From the NCBI GenBank assembly GCA_031272145.1, contig JAISUL010000106.1, forward strand, positions 1 through 38,020: DNA of 38,020 nucleotides. Direction: 5' to 3'. Positions 29,870-38,020 of the stretch are shown piece by piece. The notes beneath the pieces were generated by a model. It was not told the origin of the DNA and made no database searches. It saw nothing but the letters and a program-made list of their open reading frames with translations. Positions within the stretch are counted from its first letter, which is position 1. Each line of letters starts with the position of its first letter. Position numbers and translations under genes: made by a program. This DNA is from Synergistaceae bacterium. Lineage in GTDB: Bacteria > Synergistota > Synergistia > Synergistales > Aminobacteriaceae.

Positions 29870-31629
29870 GAAATGTGCCGAACAAGGCGCTTTTGCGCTT
29901 CAGCGCCGCGTGTGCCGTCTTTTTTGGGGCGTTATTGATGCTTCTGGGCATAGCAGGCGCCGCTGAGCCTATCGTCGTTGACGTGGCCGTCAAGGGCAAC
30001 TCCGCCATAACGTCGGACTACATCCTCGGCGTGGTCGAGACGAAGGCCGGCAAGCCGCTGAATAGAGACACGCTCCAGAAGGACATCGAGGCCATCTACA
30101 ACCAGGGCTTCTTCTCGTTCGTGGACGTCGAGCTGTCGGCGTCGCCGGGCGGCGTCGCTGTGACGTACTCCGTGAGGGAGAACCCCATCGTTGAGGAGAT
30201 CACGTTCTCCGGCAACACCGTGTACAAGAGCGACGTCCTCATGAAGGAGGTCTTGACTCAGGTCGGGGCGGTGTTCAACCGCGTGTTCTTCCGGAACGAC
30301 CTCGACCGGGTGCAGGACAAGTACCACAAGGACGGCTACGTTATGGCCCGCGTGGCGGACGTCAAGATGGACGGCGGGCGGATCAACGTCCAGATAGTGG
30401 AGCCGCGCATCGGAGACGTCATAGTTCAGGGCAACAAGCGCACCAAGACCAAGGTCATCCGCCGCGAGATAAAGTTCAAGAGGGGCGACCTCTTCAACAT
30501 AACCAAGTTCCGCCACCAGCTGGCCAGGCTGCAGGGGCTGGGCTACTTCGAGGACGTGAACGTCGGCTTCGACACGCCCGACGGGGACGACGGGGTCATC
30601 GACGTGATTCTGACGGTCAAGGAGAAGAAGACCGCCAACATCGGCATCAACGTCGGCTACGGCACGGAGAGCGGCATAAGCGGCGGCCTGACCTTCTCCG
30701 AGACGAACCTCGGCGGGCTTGGGCACACGTTCGACATAGGCTTCGACGAGGGCGACGAGGCGAGGTACTGGGCTACCTACGCGAACCCCTACATGGACAG
30801 GCATACCTACGCGTGGCGCGTCGGCGTCGTCTACCAGCACTACATCGACCAGTACTACTACCACGACGAGGTGAAGCAGTTCGAGTACGACGAGAAGGGC
30901 ATGCTCTTTTACGCCGGCCTAGGGAAGAGGTTCGGGAAGGACGAGGAGTGGTCGTGGTTCTTCACCCTGAGCCACCGTAACGTGGACTACAGCAACAAGC
31001 ACAACGAGATCCAGGACGCCTACGACGACCTCTTCATGTGGGGCGGAGTGAACTTCTACGGCGACTTCACGGTCACTCTGGACAAGCGCGACCCGTACCT
31101 GCCCTACTCGAAGGGCTTCGTGTGGGACACGAACATAGAGCAGGCGGTGGAGGTTCTCGGCGGGGAGTACAGCTACCTTAAATACTGGACTCAGGCGCGG
31201 TACTACCTTCCGCTCAACAGCATCCTGGAGGACGTCATCTACAACGAGGGAGGCATGTGGAACGAGGACAACCCCGTCATCCTCGCGGCGCGGGCGAGAA
31301 TCGGGTCTTCCACGGAGACGGAGCTCCCGGCCTTCGCGCGCTACGTCCTCGGAGGGATGAACACGCTGCGCGGCTACCACAGCCGCACGTTCGAGGGCAG
31401 CAACGTGCTGCTCGGCAACGTGGAGCTTCGCGTTCCTGTGCAGAAGAGCTTCGAGCTCGTCGGCTTCTACGACATCGGCAACGCCGCGAACGAGATGGAC
31501 TGGGGTGACTTCCACGACAACTACGGGGTGGGGCTGAGGGTAAAGACCCCTATGGGGCAGGTCAGGCTGGACTACGCGACCGGCGGCGACGAGGGCAGAA
31601 CGTACTTTGGCTTCGGCCAGATGTTTTAA
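29866..31629 (+). CDS. bamA: Outer membrane assembly factor BamA
   Basis: A 587-residue Omp85 protein that inserts beta-barrels into the outer membrane. After a signal peptide (FSAACAVFFGALLMLLGIAGA) three POTRA domains can be made out (about 30-100, 101-175, 176-255), against five in Proteobacteria. A 16-strand barrel follows with the L6 motif NTLRGYHSRTFEG, and the chain ends YFGFGQMF with a terminal Phe. The start is GTG 29866, with AGGAGAG eight bases upstream. It is followed by an unknown exported protein and the lpx genes. The gene is overlapped by the next open frame at its 3' end. Confidence 0.96.
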   Translation: MRNVPNKALLRFSAACAVFFGALLMLLGIAGAAEPIVVDVAVKGNSAITSDYILGVVETKAGKPLNRDTLQKDIEAIYNQGFFSFVDVELSASPGGVAVTYSVRENPIVEEITFSGNTVYKSDVLMKEVLTQVGAVFNRVFFRNDLDRVQDKYHKDGYVMARVADVKMDGGRINVQIVEPRIGDVIVQGNKRTKTKVIRREIKFKRGDLFNITKFRHQLARLQGLGYFEDVNVGFDTPDGDDGVIDVILTVKEKKTANIGINVGYGTESGISGGLTFSETNLGGLGHTFDIGFDEGDEARYWATYANPYMDRHTYAWRVGVVYQHYIDQYYYHDEVKQFEYDEKGMLFYAGLGKRFGKDEEWSWFFTLSHRNVDYSNKHNEIQDAYDDLFMWGGVNFYGDFTVTLDKRDPYLPYSKGFVWDTNIEQAVEVLGGEYSYLKYWTQARYYLPLNSILEDVIYNEGGMWNEDNPVILAARARIGSSTETELPAFARYVLGGMNTLRGYHSRTFEGSNVLLGNVELRVPVQKSFELVGFYDIGNAANEMDWGDFHDNYGVGLRVKTPMGQVRLDYATGGDEGRTYFGFGQMF

Positions 31630-32869
31630 CTGGCCTAACTGGCGGCTGTTTCTGCGGGACGGCACCGTCTTAGTGTTTTTGCTGTCGTTCCTCCCGCTGA
31701 GCCCTGCTTGTGCCCTCACAGCCGAGGTGTCGCCCGACTGGCTGGCGCCCTACGTGCTGCGCGGGCTCGCCGCGGTCTGGAGCGAGATACCTCACGGGCC
31801 TACGAGGCTCGAGACCCTTTCGATCGTCGCGTCTCGGCTCTTCTCCGGCTACGGCGTGGCGATCGACGCCAGCGAAGGAGAGCCGAAGGTCGTGTTGGAG
31901 CCCCTGGCCTCTGCCAAGTGGAGCGCGGCGGTCGCGGGGCCTATCCTTCGCCCGCCCGTGTCGGATTGGTTCGCAGCCGACGTCAGAGGCATGGACGCGG
32001 AGATAGCGTCGATAGTGGACGGCCTGCCGGTCGAGGCGCTTGCGTGGGCTGACTCGGCCCTGCGCGACCGCGTGGAGGAGGTCGTGGCGCGGCGGCTTCC
32101 GGGCTGGGGATTCTCCCTGCTGGTAAGAGAGGCCGATCAAAAAAACATACTGCAGGTCTCGCTTAACCCGGCTCAGCCGGTGATCCTTGCCGTGACTCCG
32201 TCGGTTTTCTCCTCGACCATGCCGGTCATGTTTCAGTCAGACCTGGCCGCGAAGCTGCTCCCGGGGCTTTCGCCGCTGATCGGCATGCCGCTTGAGTGGA
32301 CCGCCATCCACAAGGCCGACGTCGAGCGGTTCGCCGCGACGCTTCTCGAGGACCGCAACGCCGTCTCCAACACTCGCTCGATGGTCGAGGCGTCCTTCGA
32401 GGCCGACCAGGTCTCGCGGCTGGACGCGGTCGTGGAGAGCGACCGGTTTATCTTCCTCATATGGATAGCGGCCTACGCCGGGGTGGAGGGGCGCTACCCC
32501 GAGGCCGGCGTTACGATCGGCTGGAACGCGCGGCGGGAGCTGGGCTTCGACCTTGAGATATACGACGAGGCCAAGGTGGACGTGAGCTCCTTCGGCCTGC
32601 ACAACAGGATTGGGTTTCGCTTTCCCGTGCTTTCGTCGCCGTCGTTCAAGCTGAGGCTAGGGGCGGAGTGGTCGCACGGAGACGCTTGGGTGAGGGCTTG
32701 GGCTGACACGGGGCGGATTAGACGTCCCTACGCCTGGTGGCGCTACAGCCCCGAACACGGACACAACGCCGCGCTCGGCTATCGGGTGGACGAGCACATA
32801 TCGATAGAGCTGCACTACGACGCGAGGTACAAAAACAAAATAGGTTTGAGGGGAATCCTTCTTTTATGA
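31607..32869 (+). CDS. Unknown exported protein between bamA and lpxD
   Basis: A 420-residue protein with a signal peptide ([23 protein letters not shown]). I do not recognise a family. The N-terminal half is mixed, with helical segments and a repeated feature of acidic turns. The last 150 residues are strand-rich with aromatic residues ([46 protein letters not shown]) and end LRGILLL, which could be part of an outer-membrane barrel. The start is uncertain: TTG 31607 lies inside bamA; the GTG at about 31671 is another option but would shorten the signal peptide. The stop overlaps lpxD (ATGA). Location suggests an envelope-assembly or LPS role. Confidence 0.65.
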   Translation: MASARCFNWPNWRLFLRDGTVLVFLLSFLPLSPACALTAEVSPDWLAPYVLRGLAAVWSEIPHGPTRLETLSIVASRLFSGYGVAIDASEGEPKVVLEPLASAKWSAAVAGPILRPPVSDWFAADVRGMDAEIASIVDGLPVEALAWADSALRDRVEEVVARRLPGWGFSLLVREADQKNILQVSLNPAQPVILAVTPSVFSSTMPVMFQSDLAAKLLPGLSPLIGMPLEWTAIHKADVERFAATLLEDRNAVSNTRSMVEASFEADQVSRLDAVVESDRFIFLIWIAAYAGVEGRYPEAGVTIGWNARRELGFDLEIYDEAKVDVSSFGLHNRIGFRFPVLSSPSFKLRLGAEWSHGDAWVRAWADTGRIRRPYAWWRYSPEHGHNAALGYRVDEHISIELHYDARYKNKIGLRGILLL

Positions 32870-33885
32870 TTACTTTGTCGGAGCTTGGTGAGAAGCTGGG
32901 CCTGCCCGTCGTCGGCGACGGCGCTTTGATCGTGACGGGCGTATCTGCGCCAGAGGCCGAGGAAAAGCGCCCCGGCTCAATATGCGTGGTGTGGGACAAG
33001 CGCTCGCCGCGTATGGAAAACATGCCGCCTGGCGTCATGATGATAGGCAGGCCGGAGCTCTTCAAGCCCGGCATGTCGGGGCTCGCCTCGGGCGACCCGC
33101 GCGGGGTGCTGCCGGCTCTGCTGCCGCTCTTTGCGCCGCCGCGGACGGACAAGCGCGGCATCCACTGGGCTGCTGCCGTCGCCAAGGGCGCGCACGTCTC
33201 CAACGCAGCATGGGTCGGGCCGATGTGCGTCGTGGAGGACGGGGCCTCGATCGGGAATGGCGCGCGGCTCCTGTCCAGCGTGTTCGTTGGCAGCGGCGCA
33301 TCCATCGGGGACGGGACGGTCATAGAGCCCAACGTCTCGATCATGCAGGGCGTGAGGATAGGAAAGAACTGCGTGGTGCACGCGAACACGGCGATAGGCT
33401 GCGACGGCTTCGGCTTTCTGCCCGGCCCCGACGGGTTAGTGAAGATACCCCAAATCGGAGGGGTCGAGGTCGGCGACGACGTGGAAATCGGCGCCTGCTG
33501 TGCCATAGATCGGGGTGCAATCGGTGATACTGTTGTGGGGGACGGCACCAAGATCGACAACCACGTCCAGATCGGGCACAACGTGAAGATCGGGCGGCAC
33601 TGCGTGATATGCGCGATGAGCGGCATAGCAGGCAGCTCGGTCGTTGAGGACGGGGTCACGATAGCGGTTCAGGTCGGGGTGACTGACCACGCCAGGATCG
33701 GAGCTGGGGCAACTCTGGCCGGCAGGGCGGGGGTGACGAACGACGTTCCGCCGGGGCTTGTGGTGTCGGGCTTCCCAGCGCGCCCCCACGGCGAGGCTAA
33801 GCGGGCTCAGGTGCTCGCCATGCGCCTGCCGGAGCTATACGAAAGGATCAGGCGTCTTGAACGGCTGAACAAGATTGAACCATGA
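32866..33885 (+). CDS. lpxD: UDP-3-O-acylglucosamine N-acyltransferase
   Basis: A 339-residue LpxD, the third step of lipid A synthesis, which adds the second acyl chain. It has an N-terminal uridine-binding domain, then a left-handed beta-helix with hexapeptide repeats from about residue 100. The catalytic His is His238 in [10 protein letters not shown]. The segments [15 protein letters not shown] and [12 protein letters not shown] match the family. A short C-terminal helix ([13 protein letters not shown]) is the usual trimer tail. ATGA overlap with the upstream gene and with lpxC downstream. Confidence 0.97.
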   Translation: MITLSELGEKLGLPVVGDGALIVTGVSAPEAEEKRPGSICVVWDKRSPRMENMPPGVMMIGRPELFKPGMSGLASGDPRGVLPALLPLFAPPRTDKRGIHWAAAVAKGAHVSNAAWVGPMCVVEDGASIGNGARLLSSVFVGSGASIGDGTVIEPNVSIMQGVRIGKNCVVHANTAIGCDGFGFLPGPDGLVKIPQIGGVEVGDDVEIGACCAIDRGAIGDTVVGDGTKIDNHVQIGHNVKIGRHCVICAMSGIAGSSVVEDGVTIAVQVGVTDHARIGAGATLAGRAGVTNDVPPGLVVSGFPARPHGEAKRAQVLAMRLPELYERIRRLERLNKIEP

Positions 33886-34730
33886 CGTACCGCGAGCTCG
33901 TAGCACCCATCCATAGGAGCGGCCCAGGCCTGCACTCGGGGCGGGATTTCGATCTGGCCATAGAGCCGGCGCCAGGCCCCCTGACGCTCGGCATTGAGGG
34001 CGGCCCGCGCCTTCCTCTCTCGGCGTTCTCCCTCTCCGGCGACGCGAGGGGAACGGATTTCATTTTCCCTGAGCCTAACTCAGGCGTAAAGATTCGCACC
34101 TGCGAGCACGTCCTGTCGGCCATGGCGGGCTGCGGCGTGTGGAGCGGGGCGATAACGGTTGGCGGACAGGGCGGTGGCGAGTTCGAGATGCCGGGCATGG
34201 ACGGCTGCTCGAGTGATCTGGCCAGGGAGATAATGGAGAAGTCCGCGCCGGCCTCCGTTCCTCCGGAGCCCATACGCCTGATGTCCCCGATATGCAGCGG
34301 CAGCGGGCGGCGCTGCGTAGCGGCGTTTCCGTCGCGCGGGTTCGAGATAACCTACGTGATAGACTACGACGCCGCGCCGATTGGCACGATGCTGTTCGAC
34401 TACGACGGCGAGAGAAGCGACTACGTGAGCGAGGTGAGCGTGGCGCGGACGTTCGTGATGAGGCGCGACATCGAGGGACTCCGCGCGTCCGGCCTGGCGC
34501 TGGGCGGCTCGACGCGGGGCGCCGTGGTGGTCGACGACTCCGGGGTGGAGACTGAGGGAGGTCTGCGCTTCAGGGACGAGTTCGTCCGGCACAAGACGCT
34601 CGACCTCATAGGCGACCTGGCGGCGCTGGGACGCCCGATAGCCGCGCGAATTCTGGCTCTGCGCGCCGGACACGCCCAGCACGTTGGGCTGGTCGAGCTG
34701 ATAAAGGCAGCGGCGTGCCCTTCGAGGTGA
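33882..34730 (+). CDS. lpxC: UDP-3-O-acyl-N-acetylglucosamine deacetylase
   Basis: A 282-residue LpxC, the zinc deacetylase that commits precursors to lipid A. Zinc ligands are His76 (TCEHVLSA), His237 and Asp241 ([11 protein letters not shown]), and the catalytic histidine is His264 (AGHAQHVGL). The substrate segment [10 protein letters not shown] is present. It is slightly shorter than typical LpxC. The level of LpxC is set in E. coli by FtsH, whose gene is also in this window; no LapB is seen here. Confidence 0.97.
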   Translation: MTYRELVAPIHRSGPGLHSGRDFDLAIEPAPGPLTLGIEGGPRLPLSAFSLSGDARGTDFIFPEPNSGVKIRTCEHVLSAMAGCGVWSGAITVGGQGGGEFEMPGMDGCSSDLAREIMEKSAPASVPPEPIRLMSPICSGSGRRCVAAFPSRGFEITYVIDYDAAPIGTMLFDYDGERSDYVSEVSVARTFVMRRDIEGLRASGLALGGSTRGAVVVDDSGVETEGGLRFRDEFVRHKTLDLIGDLAALGRPIAARILALRAGHAQHVGLVELIKAAACPSR

Positions 34731-34746
34731 GGAGGTGTCCAGGCAG

Positions 34747-35211
34747 ATGGACATAACGGAGATAATGAAGTTTATGCGCCACCGATACCCGTTTCTGCTC
34801 GTCGACCGCATAGTCGAGTACGACGAGGACCACGTCGTGGGCTACAAAAACGTCACCATAAACGAGCCGTTCTTTCCGGGGCACTTCCCCGGCGAGCCGG
34901 TCATGCCCGGGGTGCTCATTCTGGAGTCCATGGGGCAGGTGGCGTCCATTCTGGTGGCGGCGCGGCTCGGCGATAAGATGGGCGACGGGGGCATGGTGGC
35001 GTTCCTGACCGGCGTGGACAAGGCGCGCTTCCGCAAGCCAGTCCGCCCCGGCGACTGCCTCGTCACGAAGGCGGAGCTCCTGAAGGTGCGCAGCATCGTC
35101 GGGCGCGCCAAGGTCAAGGGCTTCGTGGACGACGTTTTGGTCGCCGAGGCCGAGCTCAGCTTTATGGTCGCCTCAACGCTCAAAAAGGCCGAGGAAGGGG
35201 CAGAAGAATGA
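34747..35211 (+). CDS. fabZ: 3-hydroxyacyl-ACP dehydratase FabZ
   Basis: A 154-residue hot-dog-fold dehydratase of fatty acid elongation. The catalytic pair is His46 (GHFPGEPVMPGV) and Glu60 (LILESMGQ). The start at ATG 34747 gives the usual MDITEIM N-terminus; a GTG at 34735 is possible and is preceded by GAGG. Its position between lpxC and lpxA is standard: it competes with LpxA for 3-hydroxyacyl-ACP. Confidence 0.95.
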   Translation: MDITEIMKFMRHRYPFLLVDRIVEYDEDHVVGYKNVTINEPFFPGHFPGEPVMPGVLILESMGQVASILVAARLGDKMGDGGMVAFLTGVDKARFRKPVRPGDCLVTKAELLKVRSIVGRAKVKGFVDDVLVAEAELSFMVASTLKKAEEGAEE

Positions 35212-36038
35212 GCACAGCGGTTCACCCAACGGCAGTGGTCTCGCGGAGCGCGGAGCTCGGTGATGGCGTCGCGGTGGGGCCGTACTGCGTAGTCGAGGCC
35301 GGGGCCGAGATAGGGGCAGGGACGGTGCTGAGCGCCTTCGTGAAGGTCTGCGGGCAGACGGCGATAGGCAAAAACTGCCGCATCCACGAGAACTCCGTGC
35401 TCGGCGGCGACCCTCAAGACCACAACTACAGGGGCGAGCCGTCTATGGCGCGGGTGGGCGACGGGTGCCTCATACGCGAAAACGTGACGGTCAACCGCGC
35501 GACCGGCGAGGGCTGCGAGACCGTCGTCGGAAACAGCTGCTTTATAATGGAAGGAGTCCATATAGCCCACAACGTCAGGATAGGCGAGGGCGTAACCATC
35601 GCGAACAAGGTCGGCCTGTCCGGCTTCGTTACGGTGGACGACCACACCGTCTTCGGGGGCATGGCTGGGGTTCACCAGTTCGTCCGCATAGGGTCATACT
35701 GCATGATAGGCGGGATGTACCGCGTGACGAAGGACGTTCCGCACTACACCTTGGCGTCGGGAGACCCGCTGAGGCTCGTGGGGCTGAACTCGGTCGGCCT
35801 GCGCCGCGCCGGGTTTACTCCGTCCGTTAGAAGGAAGATACTCTCGTTCTACCGCGAGCTTTACGGCAGCGGCCTCTTCAGCCGCGCCCTCGAAAACGCC
35901 GTCAAAAAGAGGGACTCGTACTGCCCCGAGGTTCAGAGGATTCTGGACTTCTACGGCCTCTCGAAACGGGGTGTGACGTTCTGGAGCAGAGCCAAGGAAG
36001 CCAGGGAAGCCAAGGAAAAGGACAGCACGGAGGATTGA
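35208..36038 (+). CDS. lpxA: UDP-N-acetylglucosamine O-acyltransferase
   Basis: A 276-residue LpxA, the first lipid A enzyme. The N-terminal left-handed beta-helix has the typical hexapeptides (HPTAVVSRSAELGDGV). The catalytic His is His121 in GVHIAHNVRIG, and GMAGVHQFVRIG follows. The helical C-terminus carries GLKRRG-like LNSVGLRRAGF. ATGA overlap with fabZ. A short Lys/Glu/Ala-rich tail (EAREAKEKDS) lies at the end. Confidence 0.97.
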   Translation: MSTAVHPTAVVSRSAELGDGVAVGPYCVVEAGAEIGAGTVLSAFVKVCGQTAIGKNCRIHENSVLGGDPQDHNYRGEPSMARVGDGCLIRENVTVNRATGEGCETVVGNSCFIMEGVHIAHNVRIGEGVTIANKVGLSGFVTVDDHTVFGGMAGVHQFVRIGSYCMIGGMYRVTKDVPHYTLASGDPLRLVGLNSVGLRRAGFTPSVRRKILSFYRELYGSGLFSRALENAVKKRDSYCPEVQRILDFYGLSKRGVTFWSRAKEAREAKEKDSTED

Positions 36039-37411
36039 CGAGTTCTGATTTAGCCCCGCGCCAGGCCGCGTCGCCCGACCGCATGGGCAGGGAGCCTATA
36101 CCTAAGCTCCTCGCGGCCTTCGCACTTCCCGCGACCGTCGGTATGATGGTGAACGCGCTTTACAACGTAGTGGACAGGATCTTCGTGGGGCGCTTCGTGG
36201 GGCCTGACGGGCTTGCCGCGACGAGCCTGTGCTTTCCGTTCATCATGCTCATCTTCAGCCTGTGCCTTCTCTTCGGCGTCGGTGCGTCGACGCTCATCTC
36301 GACGGCGCTGGGCGAGAAGGACGCGGAACGGGCTGAGCGAATCCTAGGCGGCATGACCCTGTCCGTTTTCGTTTTGTTTTGCGCCGTGGCCATTGCCAGC
36401 GCAGTCTTCATTGACCCGCTGCTTCGGGTAAGCGGAGCGGAGGGGCGGCTTATGCCCCCTGCCCGCGAGTACCTGGGCATAAGCATACTCGGCATGCCCC
36501 TGTCGTGTCTGGCCTACACCCTCAGCTCCTGCATCAGGGCGGAGGGGCGGCCATCGTTCGCAATGGCCACTCAGGTGCTGGGCGCAGCGTCCAACATCGC
36601 GCTCGACGCCCTGTTCATCCCGGTGCTGGGCATGGGCGTCGTCGGCGCAGCGTGGGGCACGGTCATATCCCAGGCCGTATCGGCGCTATGGGTCTTCTCG
36701 TTTTACGCGAGGCGTGCCGGCGTCCTGCGCTTTCGCTTCGCGCTACCTCGTCCGTCCGACCTGTTCAGGATCACGGCCATCGGCCTTTCGCCGTTTCTCA
36801 ACAACCTGGTCTACTCGTTTTTTTCCGTGATGTTAAACCGCGCGCTGTTCTTCCACGGAGGCCCCTTGGCCGTGTCCGCTCTGGGCGCGTTCATGGGCTG
36901 GGACTCGCTCCTGTTCCTGCCGGTGGTAGGCCTGGGCGAGGCGGCTCAGACGCTCTTCGCGTACAACAACGGGGCGCGCTTGATGGCCCGCGTGCTCGAC
37001 ATCCTGAAGCTGTCCTTGATAATCGCCTCTCTGTACTTCGCGGCGAGCGTACTCAGCGTTTACTTCTGGGCCGAGGGCATGCTGATGCTGTTCACGTCCG
37101 ACCCGGAGCTTCTCGAGGTGGCGGCGCACGGGATGCGGATATCCTACGCCGGCGGGATTTTCGTCGGCACGCTGGTCATAATAATCAGCTTCTTCCAGGG
37201 CCTAGGCCGCGCCGGCACGTGCCTTTTTATGAACATCACGCGCCAGTTCCTGTTCCTAATCCCCTCCGTGCTGCTCCTGCCGAAGTACTTCGGCCTGCAG
37301 GGAGTGTGGCTCTGCTTCCCCGCAATGGACATAGGAGGCGCCGCCGTAGGTCTGGTGCTGCTGGTGAGGGAGTACGGCAAGATGGGCCTGAGCGAGTTCG
37401 AGAGGATTTGA
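36035..37411 (+). CDS. MATE family efflux transporter (second)
   Basis: A 458-residue MATE transporter with about 12 helices. Hallmarks are LLAAFALPATVGMMVNALYNVVDRIFVG at the N-terminus and the second-half SPFLNNLVYSFFSVMLN. The start is uncertain: TTG 36035 directly abuts GGAGGA, and ATG 36083 has no clear ribosome binding site. The stop lies in the -35 box of the ridA promoter. Although read after the lpx genes, the protein is more likely a general efflux or lipid/peptide exporter than a lipid A enzyme; no substrate is visible. Confidence 0.9.
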   Translation: MTSSDLAPRQAASPDRMGREPIPKLLAAFALPATVGMMVNALYNVVDRIFVGRFVGPDGLAATSLCFPFIMLIFSLCLLFGVGASTLISTALGEKDAERAERILGGMTLSVFVLFCAVAIASAVFIDPLLRVSGAEGRLMPPAREYLGISILGMPLSCLAYTLSSCIRAEGRPSFAMATQVLGAASNIALDALFIPVLGMGVVGAAWGTVISQAVSALWVFSFYARRAGVLRFRFALPRPSDLFRITAIGLSPFLNNLVYSFFSVMLNRALFFHGGPLAVSALGAFMGWDSLLFLPVVGLGEAAQTLFAYNNGARLMARVLDILKLSLIIASLYFAASVLSVYFWAEGMLMLFTSDPELLEVAAHGMRISYAGGIFVGTLVIIISFFQGLGRAGTCLFMNITRQFLFLIPSVLLLPKYFGLQGVWLCFPAMDIGGAAVGLVLLVREYGKMGLSEFERI

Positions 37412-37436
37412 CACGCTCTCAGCTTGGAAGTAGAAT
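37408..37436 (+). promoter_or_regulatory. Strong promoter of ridA
   Basis: TTGACA (37408-37413), a 17-bp spacer and TAGAAT (37431-37436), close to the consensus. The TGA of the MATE stop codon is part of TTGACA. The predicted leader is about 30 nt. Confidence 0.8.
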
Positions 37437-37471
37437 AAAGAAAGTAAGATACACTTTCGGAGGTGTCCTCA

Positions 37472-37846
37472 ATGGAAAAGCGCGAGATTCGGACGGCGAA
37501 GTCGCCTTCGCCCATCGGCCCCTATTCTCAGGGGCTGGTGTTGGACGGCAGGATTTACGTTTCTGGTCAGGGGCCGACCGACCCCGCAACGGGCAAGCCC
37601 CCCGCCGGCATAGCGGCCCAGACGCGGCAGACCCTGAACAACGTCAAGAACATCGTCGAGCAGGGCGGCGGCACTATGGACAACGTCGTCAAGACCACGG
37701 TTCATCTGGCGAACCTGGACGACTTCGCTGAGTTCAACAAGGTCTACACGGAGTTCTTCCGCCCGCCCTACCCAGTCCGCACGACGGTCGGCAGCGCGCT
37801 CCTCGGCGGCATTCTGGTGGAGATAGACGTCGTGGCGGAGCTCTAG
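37472..37846 (+). CDS. ridA: RidA family reactive intermediate deaminase
   Basis: A 124-residue RidA/YjgF protein, which removes reactive enamine/imine intermediates such as 2-aminoacrylate from PLP enzymes. The N-terminus has SPSPIGPYSQGL; the arginine that binds the carboxylate is in PVRTTVG; the C-terminus has LVEIDVVAEL with the key Glu. The start at ATG 37472 has GGAGG eight bases upstream. It has its own promoter and is followed by a further gene after 3 bp. Confidence 0.96.
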   Translation: MEKREIRTAKSPSPIGPYSQGLVLDGRIYVSGQGPTDPATGKPPAGIAAQTRQTLNNVKNIVEQGGGTMDNVVKTTVHLANLDDFAEFNKVYTEFFRPPYPVRTTVGSALLGGILVEIDVVAEL

Positions 37847-37849
37847 GCG

Positions 37850-38020
37850 ATGGGGAATGCCTGCACCATACTGAGCATCCCCAGGGGGTTCACCGGAGCG
37901 GCGGGCGTCAGGCAGCGCAACGCCGTCGGAAGCTGGCTTGCCCTTGCCCCCGAGGGGTTAGTCAAGCCGGAGGTCATTCTTTTCGGCGGCGACCCAGGAG
38001 TAGCTGAGGCCGCCGCCGCG
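37850..38020 (+). CDS. Unknown protein, C-terminus outside window
   Basis: Fifty-seven codons are seen from ATG 37850 (GGAG nine bases upstream). The N-terminus (SIPRGFTGAAGVRQRNAVGSW) followed by VILFGGDPGVAEAA resembles the start of a small nucleotide-diphospho-sugar transferase-like family, but the segment is too short for a firm call. A mini-repeat unit (GAGGGGTTAGTCAAGCC) is inserted between the two, read as PEGLVKPE. Confidence 0.55.
   Translation, partial: MGNACTILSIPRGFTGAAGVRQRNAVGSWLALAPEGLVKPEVILFGGDPGVAEAAAA
37947..37973. repeat. Mini-repeat copy in the last, partial gene
   Basis: CCCGAGGGGTTAGTCAAGCC, in the same coding-strand orientation and frame as the helicase array at 17781-17835, although that gene is on the other strand. 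Confidence 0.7.

Noticed and set aside
33429-33470. [10 protein letters not shown] in LpxD, which looks like a mini-repeat peptide
   Set aside because: The VKIPQIG segment is a native conserved part of LpxD and the DNA lacks the ACCCC half at the right spacing.
36505-37731. Plus-strand open frame of 408 codons overlapping the second MATE gene and ridA
   Set aside because: It is a frame-shifted shadow crossing two recognised genes; Arg/Pro/Gly-rich with no motif.

Overview
The window looks like part of the chromosome of a GC-rich, anaerobic, double-membraned bacterium, most probably from the Synergistota. This is inferred from gene content, not from a database search. It carries lipid A genes in the order lpxD-lpxC-fabZ-lpxA behind bamA, a rubrerythrin, AzlCD, M20 amidohydrolase and split altronate-dehydratase-type genes, and many GTG/TTG starts with ATGA/GTGA gene overlaps. 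No rRNA, tRNA, CRISPR array, prophage or insertion sequence was recognised.

Layout. Positions 1-12300 are almost all on the minus strand, in tight transcription units read from high to low coordinate: SAF-domain protein, UxaA-type hydratase, Era, RecO; then AzlC, AzlD, a DNA methyltransferase fused to an Mrr-like nuclease domain, a degenerate LytM protein and an M20 amidohydrolase; then FtsH, a small hydrophobic protein, an ArsA/Get3-type ATPase and a PD-(D/E)XK-like protein cut by the window edge. Positions 12300-15000 hold two paralogous putative lipoprotein genes (minus) interleaved with lspA (plus) and a second, truncated lspA remnant. Positions 14952-18629 hold a large AddA/RecB-like helicase-nuclease (minus). 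Plus-strand speD and nadE follow, then minus-strand rubrerythrin, a CbiA-like pseudoenzyme, a BaiN-type flavoprotein, an outer-membrane barrel protein, a MATE transporter and a proline/alanine-rich single-pass membrane protein. From about 28000 to the end everything is on the plus strand: phosphoglycerate-mutase-like phosphatase, small sigma factor, putative membrane anti-sigma factor, bamA, an unknown exported protein, lpxD, lpxC, fabZ, lpxA, a second MATE protein, ridA and the start of another gene. This last block is an envelope-biogenesis operon that probably carries its own sigma/anti-sigma pair.

The most unusual feature is a family of roughly twenty very short palindromic repeats with the pattern GGGGT-N6-ACCCC. 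They occur singly or as tandem arrays in loops of coding genes and in intergenic leaders. Inside genes the period is 18 bp, so the frame is kept. Outside genes it is 17 or 20 bp. The same DNA unit is read in both orientations and in two different frames within one gene (the helicase), giving P-x-G-x-x-x-P type hexapeptides. This points to a DNA-level element rather than a selected peptide. A second notable region is the duplicated lipoprotein/lspA locus.
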